NCBI GenBank assembly: GCA_034437075.1
Contig: DAOTVD010000360.1
Span: 1 to 28,573 of the forward strand
Direction of reading: 5' to 3'
Source of the DNA: DAOTVD01 sp034437075
GTDB taxonomy: Bacteria > Chloroflexota > Anaerolineae > Aggregatilineales > J027
DNA: 28,573 bases
The notes under the pieces were generated by a model. It did not search any database. It saw nothing but the letters and a program-made list of their open reading frames with translations, and had not been told where the DNA came from. How positions within the stretch are numbered: the first letter of the stretch is position 1; every line of letters starts with the position of its first letter. Made by a program: the position numbers and the translations under genes. This document shows, piece by piece, positions 6,628 through 14,530 of this stretch.

Positions 6628-7482
6628 CTAGCGTTGGATGAGCGTTTGTAACAAGTCTGTCCATAACCAGTAGGTTTCGGGCACCTCGGCGGCCAGGGCG
6701 TCTAGTTCGGGCGAGTCGCGCTTGAGCGGCTTCTGAGGAACTTCTGTGCCGACCATCAGCAGCAGCACCGTCTCGATGCGTCGTTCGCGCACCATGTCAA
6801 ACACGCTGCGCCCCTCGTCCACGGGTTTATCCAGCATGGCCTCCCCCAGTTGGCAGGCCGCGACAGCGGCATAGAATTGGGCAATATCCACTGGCGGCGA
6901 TTTGCGAAACTGATGCAGGTCTTGCCAGGGCTTATTCGGGTAGCTTTCACCCAGGTCACGCAGCAGATTAGCCGCTTTTTCGACCGTGACAGATTCCGTA
7001 GAGAAGAAAAAGGCATAACTTTCGTCGCTGATGTTGACCATCGCCGCGCATTGTTGGGTTAGGCGGTCGTAGTCTTCCTCGCTATGCAAGCCCACGCGCG
7101 GGATGCCATTCTCATGAAAGCCGTGTACTGTGGCTAGTTTGCTTTGGCCTAAAAAGCCCTTGGCCCAACGCAGGCCGGGCAGGTCGTAGCGCACGAAGCA
7201 GGCCATGTCCGCCCCGACGCCGATGGTATCACGCGGGGCGCCTCGGTCGGTGAAGGCCACCGCCGAGAGCTTCATGGTGGGCAGGTCACTTATGCGCTGG
7301 CCATCCAGCCCGGTTTCCATATAGGCCCAAAAACGTTCGGTGACACTGGCTTCTTTTTCCAGCGCACCAATGCGTAAATTGCCCATAATGCGCGTGCTGG
7401 CGCCTTTGGCCGCGTCATAAAATACATGGGCTAGCTCTTGCAAGGCATTCGATGATGCGGCAAGTGATTGGTCGTCTGGCAT
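6628..7482 (-). CDS. Protein of unknown function with possible PD-(D/E)XK nuclease-like core
   Basis: This is a 284-residue soluble protein with no signal peptide or membrane segment. I do not recognise a named family. Residues 49-115 contain E49 in a helix, then GVGADMACFVRY (D92), then KGFLGQSKL with Q113 and K115. The order E, GAD, Q-x-K resembles the active-site layout of restriction-endonuclease-like folds in which a QxK motif replaces ExK, as in some DUF6615-like proteins. The following QCAAMVNISDESYAFFFST (143-161) also fits the helix and strand after the lysine in such folds. This is motif reading only. The C-terminal third (about 200-284) is helical with no clear motif. The ATG at 7482 is the first good start. 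The gene leads the minus-strand cluster with the amidase and glutaredoxin-like genes. Confidence 0.55.
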   Translation of the reverse strand: MPDDQSLAASSNALQELAHVFYDAAKGASTRIMGNLRIGALEKEASVTERFWAYMETGLDGQRISDLPTMKLSAVAFTDRGAPRDTIGVGADMACFVRYDLPGLRWAKGFLGQSKLATVHGFHENGIPRVGLHSEEDYDRLTQQCAAMVNISDESYAFFFSTESVTVEKAANLLRDLGESYPNKPWQDLHQFRKSPPVDIAQFYAAVAACQLGEAMLDKPVDEGRSVFDMVRERRIETVLLLMVGTEVPQKPLKRDSPELDALAAEVPETYWLWTDLLQTLIQR

Positions 7483-7547
7483 AGCATTTCTCTACATGTC
7501 TGATGCTGCTTATCCTAGCATATCCTACATAGATTCGGGCTAGTCGC

Positions 7548-7576
7548 TTGCTAAAAACCGCCAGAGTGCTTACACT
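7548..7576 (+). promoter_or_regulatory. Probable promoter of the dehydrogenase-like gene
   Basis: TTGCTA (7548-7553), a 17-base spacer and TACACT (7571-7576) each match consensus at 4 of 6 positions. Transcription would start near 7583, about 30 bases before the ATG at 7613. It lies in the only gap between two divergent genes. Confidence 0.42.
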
Positions 7577-7612
7577 AACCCATATCCAACAGCAGTGCGG
7601 AGAGTCTGGTCT

Positions 7613-8947
7613 ATGACCCCTAAGATCGTCTACCCTTTACCCAATATTGTCTATCGCGCTTTGCCCGAGCATCACGAAGCGCGTCCCGTTGCCCTTATCA
7701 CCAGCGCCGAAGAATGGGAGCAGGTGGGCGACCGCCTAGATTTACCCATCGTGGTACAGGCCGAACCGGATCGTATGGACGATGAATTCATCACATTTCT
7801 GGCCGAGAATGTGCCCTCGATGGTCGAAGTCATTTATGTCGTCGGTGCCGAGGATTTAATTCAAATTGGCAAATTAGTCGCCCATAAACGCGGCCTGCCC
7901 GCCGTGATCGTCCCCACGGCCCTGGATAGCGACCAGTTGTTAGAGGCGCATGTCGAAATCATCCATGGCGATATTCTGACCTCTGTAGAAACCGGCCCTG
8001 CTGAGCAGGTCATCATCGACTGGGAGGTGCTGCTAGCCGCGCCACCTCATCGCCGCGCGGGCCTGGTGGCGGATATGCTCGCCGTCGTGACCGGCTTGTT
8101 GGATTGGCGCTACGCCACGCGCTTGAAGCGTACCGCCGCTGACCATGCCTTTGTGCCTTGGGCGGCGGGTATCTCGGCCAGCCTAGCATCGCAGACGATC
8201 AAATTAGCCGAGCCTATCGGCCAGGGCGACCCCGAAGCCTTACGCACCTTGCTCGATCTGGCGTCGGTGTCGGTGCAATTGGCCAATCAACTAGGCCACG
8301 CCCGCCAACAAGAAGGCAGCGAACACTATTTCGCCTTTGCGCTGCAAAAATTGGGGGTCGGCGCTTCGCATGCCGAGGCCCTCGGCCCGGCGATTCTGTT
8401 GACCTCCGCATTGCATAATCAAGACCCCAGTGCCCTGCGCGATGCGCTGCAAAAATCCGGCATTCGGTTGGATCAACTCCGTGCGGCGGATGTCCAACTC
8501 GCCATTAACGATTTACAGTCTTTCGTGCTGGCCAATGATCTGCCCTACGGCATCGCCCACGAGATTGACCCCTTCGCGGATGCCACGCTCCAGGCCCTAC
8601 AAATGGCCGGGCTCTCGGAGGATACCGGCGGTTGGGTGATCGGTGAGACGGGGCAGAATGCGCCCCAACAAACGCAGGCCAACCAAGTCAATCAGCCCGC
8701 CGGGGGAATGCCCACCCCGCAGGCACAGCCCCAGCAAAATCAGGGCTTCCCGCAGCAGGATCAGCCGCAACAAGGCCAAGGCTTCCCCTTGCAGGATTAC
8801 ACCCAGCAACCCCAACAAGGCCAGGGCTTCCCCTTGCAGGATCAACCGCAACAGACCCAGCAAAACCAGGGGATGCGCCCCCAGGAACAGGATTCGCAAG
8901 CCGGGGGTATGCCCCCCCAACAACCGGAACCGGATAATCCAGGCTAG
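7613..8947 (+). CDS. Glycerol-1-phosphate dehydrogenase / iron-containing alcohol dehydrogenase-like protein with Gln/Pro-rich tail
   Basis: This is a 444-residue protein. The C-terminal catalytic half matches the DHQ synthase-like/iron-ADH superfamily. RAGLVADMLAVVTGLLDW (148-165) gives the first metal ligand D154. GSEHYFAFAL (235-244) gives H238, and ASHAEALG (251-258) gives H253, where most relatives have HG. The N-terminal half keeps the outline VVGAEDLIQIGKL and VIVPTALDSD (98-107). The glycine-rich GGG..D nucleotide loop is replaced by VGAED, so NAD(P) binding may be weak or lost. Residues 345-444 form a low-complexity tail of Gln, Pro and Gly with GQGFPLQD repeats, absent from typical enzymes. 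ATG at 7613 has GGAGAG eight bases upstream. A GTG at 7595 overlaps that site and is unlikely. RNase HII follows after eight bases. Confidence 0.68.
   Translation: MTPKIVYPLPNIVYRALPEHHEARPVALITSAEEWEQVGDRLDLPIVVQAEPDRMDDEFITFLAENVPSMVEVIYVVGAEDLIQIGKLVAHKRGLPAVIVPTALDSDQLLEAHVEIIHGDILTSVETGPAEQVIIDWEVLLAAPPHRRAGLVADMLAVVTGLLDWRYATRLKRTAADHAFVPWAAGISASLASQTIKLAEPIGQGDPEALRTLLDLASVSVQLANQLGHARQQEGSEHYFAFALQKLGVGASHAEALGPAILLTSALHNQDPSALRDALQKSGIRLDQLRAADVQLAINDLQSFVLANDLPYGIAHEIDPFADATLQALQMAGLSEDTGGWVIGETGQNAPQQTQANQVNQPAGGMPTPQAQPQQNQGFPQQDQPQQGQGFPLQDYTQQPQQGQGFPLQDQPQQTQQNQGMRPQEQDSQAGGMPPQQPEPDNPG
8733..8865 (+). repeat. In-frame repeats encoding the Gln/Pro-rich tail
   Basis: Two 30-base copies (8768-8797 and 8813-8842) differ by one base and encode NKG-free QQGQGFPLQD units 15 codons apart. 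A more diverged unit, QNQGFPQQD, starts near 8735. The period is a multiple of three, so unit number can vary without breaking the frame. Confidence 0.65.
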
Positions 8948-8955
8948 GGGGCGGT

Positions 8956-9639
8956 ATGCCGCGTTTCATCTGTGGGATTGATGAAGCCGGGCGCGGGCCG
9001 TTGGCCGGGCCACTCATCGCGGCGGCGGTCGTGGTGCCGGAGGATTACGAATGGTCCTTCGAAGTGCGCGACTCGAAAAAGTTCACCGAGCGGCGCCGCG
9101 AGCAGTGGGCGCAAGAATTCAAAGCGCATGCCCGCCAGGTCGGCATTCATTATGAAATTACCAGCATCGAGGTGCCGCATATCAATTTTGGTGGCATTGG
9201 CTGGGCCAACCGCGAAATCTTTCGCCGTTTGGTGCTTAGCAACGAAGCGGATGAGTACATTGTAGACGGCAATCATCCATTGCTAGACATTGGCGACAAG
9301 GCCGACCGGGCGCAGAGTGTCGTCCGTGCCGATCAGACCTATAAGGTCGTGATGGCCGCCAGCATCTTGGCCAAAACCTATCGCGACCAGATCATGCGCG
9401 AACTACACGATAAATATCCCCAATATCACTGGAAGAAAAACAAGGGCTACGGCACCAGCGAGCACATCGCCGCCCTGAAGACCTTCGGCAGCACACCGCA
9501 TCATCGCGGCAAGTTCGCGCAAACTGTGCAAGATAAAATTTACCCCGACCGAGGGCACCGCCGCTCTGGCCAGCCCTTGTTGTTTCTGGGGCCTGGCCCC
9601 AGCGTGTTAGCTCTCACGCTGCTCAGCCAATTGTTGTAA
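8956..9639 (+). CDS. rnhB: Ribonuclease HII
   Basis: This cytoplasmic endonuclease removes ribonucleotides and RNA strands from RNA-DNA duplexes. The signature GIDEAGRGPLAGP (7-19) supplies D9 and E10. YIVDGN (101-106) supplies D104, and the segment RADQTYKVVMAASILAKTYRD (124-144) supplies D126 and the AASILAK motif. All four acidic residues are therefore present. Length is 227 residues, about 20 longer than many bacterial RNase HII. The extra residues after YPDRGH run 33 bases into the antisense end of the convergent pseudouridine synthase gene. ATG at 8956 has AGGGGG about five bases before it. The gene starts eight bases after the dehydrogenase-like gene and is probably in the same transcript. 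Confidence 0.93.
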   Translation: MPRFICGIDEAGRGPLAGPLIAAAVVVPEDYEWSFEVRDSKKFTERRREQWAQEFKAHARQVGIHYEITSIEVPHINFGGIGWANREIFRRLVLSNEADEYIVDGNHPLLDIGDKADRAQSVVRADQTYKVVMAASILAKTYRDQIMRELHDKYPQYHWKKNKGYGTSEHIAALKTFGSTPHHRGKFAQTVQDKIYPDRGHRRSGQPLLFLGPGPSVLALTLLSQLL

Positions 9640-10530
9640 CACATTTTGCAGCTTGGGCGGTAGCGGCGCCTCGAAGGTCAGCGCTTCGTCGCGCGCGGGG
9701 TGCCGGATCGTGATCGCCTGCGCGTGCAAAAACAGGCGGCTTAGCTTGATGCGCTGTTTGCGCGGCCCATAGACGCGGTCCCCCACCACTGGGCAACCGA
9801 TAAACGCCAGATGCACGCGCACCTGATGCGTCCGTCCTGTTTCGGGGTGCGCCGCCAACAGTGTGTGATCCTCGAACACGTCCAGGGTATGATATTCCGT
9901 GACGGCGGGTTTGCCGCTGTGGACAACCGCCATGCGTTTGCGTTGGCGCGGGTCGCGCCCAATGGGCGCATCAATGCGCCCGCTTTCCGTGCGCGGCTGT
10001 CGTTCGCACAGCGCCCAATAGGTTTTGTGCACCGTTCGTTCTTGAAATTGCGCCATCAGATGGGCTTGTGCCGCTGCCGTCCGCGCGACCAAAATCACGC
10101 CGGATGTATCTTTATCCAGGCGGTGGACGATTCCGGCGCGCTCGGGGGCACCATCTGCGCCCAGGTCGGGGTAACGGGCCAGCAAGGCATTCACCAGCGT
10201 ACCGGATTCGTTACCCGGCGCCGGATGCACCACCAGCCCGGCGGGTTTGTGGATGACGACCAGCGCGTCATCTTCGTGCAGCACATCTAGCGCGATGTCT
10301 TCGGGCTGAAGTGGCGTTTCGGGCGCGTCCTTGGGTAAACTGACCTGCACGCTATCGCCCGGCGCCAGGCGCAAGGCAGGCTTGCCGGATTTGCTATTCA
10401 CCAAAACGCCGCCGGATTTAATGAGGTCTTGCAATTGCCCGCGCGAGAGATCGGGCAAGCGCGCGGCCAGAAATTTATCCAGCCGTTCGCCCGATTCGTC
10501 ATCTGCAATGCGAAAGGTTTGGGTTGTCAT
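9607..10530 (-). CDS. RluA-family rRNA/tRNA pseudouridine synthase with S4 domain
   Basis: This 307-residue enzyme converts specific uridines in RNA to pseudouridine. An S4 RNA-binding domain occupies about 14-62 (ERLDKFLAARLPDLSRGQL at 15-33). The catalytic domain spans 75-300, with HRLDKDTSG at 136-144 and D139 as the catalytic aspartate. GRTHQVRVHLA comes later, in the substrate-binding strand. The layout matches RluD (23S rRNA), but the target cannot be read from the sequence. The frame is open to 10806, but that extension lies inside the divergent propeller gene and is not family-like, so the ATG at 10530 is chosen. No clear ribosome binding site precedes it. Its end overlaps RNase HII by 33 bases. 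Confidence 0.92.
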   Translation of the reverse strand: MTTQTFRIADDESGERLDKFLAARLPDLSRGQLQDLIKSGGVLVNSKSGKPALRLAPGDSVQVSLPKDAPETPLQPEDIALDVLHEDDALVVIHKPAGLVVHPAPGNESGTLVNALLARYPDLGADGAPERAGIVHRLDKDTSGVILVARTAAAQAHLMAQFQERTVHKTYWALCERQPRTESGRIDAPIGRDPRQRKRMAVVHSGKPAVTEYHTLDVFEDHTLLAAHPETGRTHQVRVHLAFIGCPVVGDRVYGPRKQRIKLSRLFLHAQAITIRHPARDEALTFEAPLPPKLQNVLQQLAEQRES

Positions 10531-10569
10531 AAGCGTCGATAACGTTAACTGTTTGATAGATGTTGTATT

Positions 10570-11619
10570 ATGCGCGTCCGTGGGTTTCGCTTCCAGCCTC
10601 AAAAATGGCTTATCTGGCCCTTGGGTTTGTTGGGCGTTGTCTTGTTGGGGCTCGTCCTCTGGCTGAGCGCTTGGCGTTCTCAGGCGCCGAGTAGCCCCTA
10701 CCTTGTGTTTAGCTCCAACCGGGCCAGCACCATAGAGTTGTATCGTATGCGCCCCGATGGACGGCACATCACGCGCTTGACCTCTACCTTGTATCGCGAA
10801 GAACACCCGGTTTTGTCGTCAGACGGGCGCCGCTTGGCCTTTGTCAGCAATGTGCATAGCGTCGCGGATGTTTTCGTGTGGGATGGCTTTTGGCACAGCC
10901 GGCGCAATATTGAATCTTATGCGGATGTCCAACGGCTGACGGCCACGGCCCGCGTGTATACCCTGCCAGCTTGGCGACCGAACTCGCCCTGGCTGAGCTT
11001 CGTCACCAACCGGGATGGGGACTTCGCGCTTTACCAGATGCACAGCACCGATGGCCGCTTTTTCCGCATTACCCCGCGCGATTTCGCCATATCCGATGCG
11101 GTTTGGTCGCCAAATGGGGACGCGCTGGCGCTTATCGGCGGGGCGGATGAGCAACTGTATCGGCAAGACATCGGCGGGGAACGCATCGCCTTGACGCCGC
11201 CGGACGTGCGGGTGCGGGGCGCGAGTTGGTCGCCGGATGGGCAATGGATCGTCTACAGCGGCACCGGGCCAGAGGTGCGGCTCACCAATAGTTTGTATCG
11301 CATCCCCGCAGCAGGGGGTGAAGCACAGCGCGTTGTGGATGTGGTGAACGTCAGCGGGCGCCCGGCCTGGTCGCCAGATGGCGAATGGATCGCTTTCACC
11401 ATGACGGATACACTATCCGGCGACCAGAACATTTACATGGTGCGCCCCACTGGGCACGATTTACGCGCCTTAACGTCACAGCCGTCCATTGATCGTTACC
11501 CCGCCTGGGCGCCGATTGTCGATTTTCCCTGGTTTGGGCTATCCATGCTGAGGCTAGGATTGCTGGGCGGGCTGTTGGCCGGGTTGGGATTGTGGCGCTT
11601 GTGTTACAATCCGACATAA
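10570..11619 (+). CDS. TolB/PD40-type beta-propeller membrane protein, paralogue 1
   Basis: This is a 349-residue protein. Residues 13-33 form an N-terminal transmembrane anchor after a basic start (MRVRGFRFQPQK). Residues 40-318 are a beta-propeller of PD40/WD40-like blades, with IELYRMRPDG, then SPNGDALALIG, SPDGQWIVYSG and SPDGEWIAFTM. Residues about 325-344 are a second hydrophobic segment. Propellers of this kind bind proteins or peptides in the periplasmic or extracytoplasmic space. In TolB they work with Pal, and no pal, tolA or peptidase domain is seen here. ATG at 10570 lies 39 bases from the divergent pseudouridine synthase start. It heads a run of three paralogues with 2-3 base gaps. 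Confidence 0.78.
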   Translation: MRVRGFRFQPQKWLIWPLGLLGVVLLGLVLWLSAWRSQAPSSPYLVFSSNRASTIELYRMRPDGRHITRLTSTLYREEHPVLSSDGRRLAFVSNVHSVADVFVWDGFWHSRRNIESYADVQRLTATARVYTLPAWRPNSPWLSFVTNRDGDFALYQMHSTDGRFFRITPRDFAISDAVWSPNGDALALIGGADEQLYRQDIGGERIALTPPDVRVRGASWSPDGQWIVYSGTGPEVRLTNSLYRIPAAGGEAQRVVDVVNVSGRPAWSPDGEWIAFTMTDTLSGDQNIYMVRPTGHDLRALTSQPSIDRYPAWAPIVDFPWFGLSMLRLGLLGGLLAGLGLWRLCYNPT

Positions 11620-11621
11620 GT

Positions 11622-12638
11622 ATGATATTCGTTACGATTATTTTACGTTGCGCTTTGTTTATCACCGGGCTGTTGCTGATGCTCAGCGCCGGGTGGCTCT
11701 GGTGGGCGCGGCAGGCACCGCCTAGCGCGACGTGGTTGGTCTACGAAACGGTGCGCGAAGGCCAGCGCGAGATCGCGCGCGTCAATATCGACGGCACAGG
11801 CTTGCGGATGCTGTCTCCTCACCCGGCCAACGATTTTTCGCCCGTGCCCTCGCCAGATGGGCAGTGGATAGCGTTCGTTTCCGAGCGCGGCGGCGACCCA
11901 GATATTTATCGCGCGCCCGTTGATGGCGGAGCAATTGAAAACCTGACGGATTTTTTCCTGGGTGATTGGCATCCAGATTGGTCGCCGGATGGGCGACACA
12001 TCGTCCTGACGGGCTACTACCAAAGCAACCACGCCGAATTATATCGCTTGGCCTTGGATGGCCCGCCTTCCATCCCTATCCGCATGACGAATAATCCCGC
12101 TAGTGATTATAGCGCGGCTTGGTCGCCGGATGGTGTGTGGCTGGCGTTTACTTCCATGCGTAACCAAAATGTGGATTTGTATCTCATCCCCGCCGAGCCG
12201 CCCCCGCCGGGGGTGGGTTTGCCCCCCGCGCCGCGCCGCCTGACCGAGCACCCCGGCGACGACTTCACCCCGGTTTGGTCGCCGGATGGCGAATGGCTGG
12301 CCTTTGCCTCGTATCGTGATGATGGCTTGCATATTTACCGCATGCGGCCCGAAGATGGCGAAGCCAGCGTCCAGCGTTTGACGCACGGCTCCAGCATCAA
12401 TATGCAGCCGGCTTGGTCGCCGGATGGCGCATGGCTCGCGTTCACCTCGCGGCGCAGCGGCGCGTGGGATTTGTATCGCATGCGCCCCGATGGCCGCGAT
12501 GTGCAGCGCATCACGCACGACATCTACGAGGATAAAAAGCCGCGCTGGGCCCCCCCTCGTGATGAGCCCTACCGCCTCGGGTGGCATATCCTCAGCGGCG
12601 GGTTACTGCTGTTGCTGGGGCTGGTCTGGCGGCGCTAA
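11622..12638 (+). CDS. TolB/PD40-type beta-propeller membrane protein, paralogue 2
   Basis: This 338-residue protein is a paralogue of its neighbours. A hydrophobic segment at about 2-24 (FVTIILRCALFITGLLLMLS) forms the anchor. The most regular blades of the three follow: SPDGQWIAFVSE, SPDGRHIVLTG, SPDGVWLAFTS, SPDGEWLAFAS and SPDGAWLAFTS, each followed by a DIYR or DLYR strand. A proline-rich loop (EPPPPGVGLPPAP) interrupts the middle. A final hydrophobic segment ends in LLLLLGLVWRR. ATG at 11622 is two bases after the previous stop. An upstream in-frame GTG at 11592 would overlap that gene and is less likely. Confidence 0.8.
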   Translation: MIFVTIILRCALFITGLLLMLSAGWLWWARQAPPSATWLVYETVREGQREIARVNIDGTGLRMLSPHPANDFSPVPSPDGQWIAFVSERGGDPDIYRAPVDGGAIENLTDFFLGDWHPDWSPDGRHIVLTGYYQSNHAELYRLALDGPPSIPIRMTNNPASDYSAAWSPDGVWLAFTSMRNQNVDLYLIPAEPPPPGVGLPPAPRRLTEHPGDDFTPVWSPDGEWLAFASYRDDGLHIYRMRPEDGEASVQRLTHGSSINMQPAWSPDGAWLAFTSRRSGAWDLYRMRPDGRDVQRITHDIYEDKKPRWAPPRDEPYRLGWHILSGGLLLLLGLVWRR

Positions 12639-12641
12639 GCC

Positions 12642-13676
12642 ATGCTCTGGCGAAGTTTATGCGCGATCTTGGGGGCCTCGTTGTTGCTGAGTTTGGGCAT
12701 CATGAGCCTAGCACGCCGCGCCGAGCCCCAACCACCATGGATCGTGTTCGCGGGCGGGCCGGATGATCCCCAGCAGATTTACCGTATTCATCCCGATGGC
12801 AGCGGCCTACAACGCCTGACCAACCATCCCCAGGCGCGCGCGACCGCGCCCGTATACACGCCAGACGGGCGCCAGGTAATTTTTAGGCTGCAAACTTACC
12901 CCGCGCGAGACTATACCCTGGTACGCATGTCTGTCGTGGGCAGCAGGCCGCAAGCCTTTGCACCCGCGCAACATGCCCTTAGCCCCCCCTCCTTTGCGCC
13001 GGATGGCACGCGCATGACCTATATACACCTGCATTTTGACCCGCGCGCCGGGCGCGATTTGCCCGAGGTGATGGTCGCCTCAACCCAGGGGGCTGATGCG
13101 CGCGCCTTAACGAATGGCGGCATCAAATATCAAGCGCAGTGGTCACCCAGCGGCGAATGGATCGCCTTTGAATATGATGGCGATATTTTTCGCGTAGACC
13201 CCGCCGGAGGACGGCCCCAGCAATTGACCTATCACTATAGCCTGGACGGCCACCCGACTTGGTCGCCGGATGGCGCGCGCCTGGCCTTTGCCAGCAGCCA
13301 GACGGGCGATATGGAGATTTACCATATGGCGGCCAATGGCCTGAATATCCGCCGTGTGACGAATTACCGCGCCGATGATCTGATGCCGGCCTGGTCGCCG
13401 GATGGTGAATGGATTGCGTTTGTGCGTTTTGATGCGCAAGCGAATGAATTTGCGCTCTATCGCATTCGCCCGGATGGCACCCACGCGCAACGCCTGACCC
13501 CCCCCGGTATGCGCGCCGCCGACCCCGCTTGGTCGCCCGCCGTGGATTTGCCCCTCGGGCCGTTGCCAGGGCTGCTGGGTGGGCTCCTGCTAGCTCTGGG
13601 AACGGTTAAAACGCGGGTCGTCTTCCAATATGCGGCGCAAACCGTTCGCCAGGCTCGTCTGCGGCACGATGCCTAG
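12642..13676 (+). CDS. TolB/PD40-type beta-propeller membrane protein, paralogue 3
   Basis: This is a 344-residue protein. An N-terminal hydrophobic anchor lies at about 5-22 (LCAILGASLLLSLGIMSLA). The propeller has IYRIHPDGSGLQRLTNHP, SPSGEWIAFEYDG, SPDGARLAFASS and SPDGEWIAFVRF. A hydrophobic segment GPLPGLLGGLLLALG near 305-320 is followed by a basic 25-residue tail. That tail is encoded opposite the 3' end of the epimerase gene (87 bases of overlap) and is not present in the other two paralogues. It may be a recent stop-codon loss. ATG at 12642 is three bases after the previous stop. Confidence 0.78.
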   Translation: MLWRSLCAILGASLLLSLGIMSLARRAEPQPPWIVFAGGPDDPQQIYRIHPDGSGLQRLTNHPQARATAPVYTPDGRQVIFRLQTYPARDYTLVRMSVVGSRPQAFAPAQHALSPPSFAPDGTRMTYIHLHFDPRAGRDLPEVMVASTQGADARALTNGGIKYQAQWSPSGEWIAFEYDGDIFRVDPAGGRPQQLTYHYSLDGHPTWSPDGARLAFASSQTGDMEIYHMAANGLNIRRVTNYRADDLMPAWSPDGEWIAFVRFDAQANEFALYRIRPDGTHAQRLTPPGMRAADPAWSPAVDLPLGPLPGLLGGLLLALGTVKTRVVFQYAAQTVRQARLRHDA

Positions 13677-14528
13677 CGTGCTTTTCAGGCGAGTTAGATC
13701 GGCCTGCATGCGCGAGACACCCGGCTCGCCAGAGGGGTTATGGAGTAATTCGGGTTTTTGGCGCGTGATGTCCCCGATGAGGGCTGCCAGATCACGAATG
13801 CTGGTTTCGATGCCGCTCCCGACGTTGATGACATCCACAGGCGGCAGCTTGTCGATAGTGGCGGCGCGGGCCAAGGCGGCTACGACATCCTCGCTATAGA
13901 TAAAGTCGCGCGTTTGGCGGCCATCTCCGCTGATGACCATCGACCCCCCGCCCAAGATTTGCTTGAAAAACTGCGGAATCACGGGCGGATGTGCCGCCGA
14001 AAGATATTGGCCTGGCCCGTAGGCATTGAACACGCGCAGCGAGATCGTTTGCAGTTTCCATAGCCGTCCGATGGTCTGGATATAATGTTCGGAGGCGAGC
14101 TTACTAACCGCGTAGGGGGACTCCGGCGCGGGGCGGGTGTCTTCGGTGAGAGGTTGCGCGGCTTGCGTGCCGTAAATCGCCCCCGAGGAGGCAAACACCA
14201 GGCGCCGCGCGTCTCGGTCGCGCATGGCTTCTAATACCGTGACTGTTCCGCCAACATTGATGTCATTATAATTGCGCGGGTAGCGCACGCTCTCGCGCAC
14301 GGCCACATGCGCCGCCAAATGCACCACCGTATCAATATCCGCCATGGCGGCCCACAAATGGCCAATCGTCGTAACATCCGCCTGGGCAAAATCGACCGAA
14401 TCTGGCAACCCGGCCAAATCACCCGTGCTCAGGTCGTCAATGCCGCGTACGGTGTGCCCTTCGTCCAAGAGACGGCGCGCAAGTGGCTTGCCCAAAAATC
14501 CGGCTACCCCGGTAATTAAAATGCGCAT
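13590..14528 (-). CDS. NAD-dependent sugar-nucleotide epimerase/dehydratase (extended SDR)
   Basis: This 312-residue cytoplasmic enzyme belongs to the UDP-glucose 4-epimerase-like family. The Rossmann loop is TGVAGFLG (6-13) and the acidic NAD-selecting residues are DD at 31-32. SSGAIYG (114-120) and the catalytic Y139-xxx-K143 (YAVSK) follow. RVFNAYGPGQ and GDGRQTRDFIYSEDV mark the substrate half. The reaction, an epimerisation at C4 or a dehydration of a nucleotide sugar, cannot be fixed from motifs alone. It is probably for cell-surface polysaccharide. The ATG at 14528 directly follows AAGG and is two bases after the SH3b gene stop, so the two are coupled. Its 3' end overlaps the convergent propeller gene. 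Confidence 0.88.
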   Translation of the reverse strand: MRILITGVAGFLGKPLARRLLDEGHTVRGIDDLSTGDLAGLPDSVDFAQADVTTIGHLWAAMADIDTVVHLAAHVAVRESVRYPRNYNDINVGGTVTVLEAMRDRDARRLVFASSGAIYGTQAAQPLTEDTRPAPESPYAVSKLASEHYIQTIGRLWKLQTISLRVFNAYGPGQYLSAAHPPVIPQFFKQILGGGSMVISGDGRQTRDFIYSEDVVAALARAATIDKLPPVDVINVGSGIETSIRDLAALIGDITRQKPELLHNPSGEPGVSRMQADLTRLKSTLGIVPQTSLANGLRRILEDDPRFNRSQS

Positions 14529-14530
14529 CC

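Noticed and set aside
9607..9639. Convergent 33-base overlap of RNase HII and the pseudouridine synthase as a sign of error
   Set aside because: Both proteins have intact cores that end before the overlap. Short convergent overlaps are common in this dense region, so it is ordinary.
10531..10806. Longer start for the RluA-family gene
   Set aside because: The extra 92 residues lie antisense to the propeller gene and precede the S4 domain, which begins normally after the ATG at 10530.
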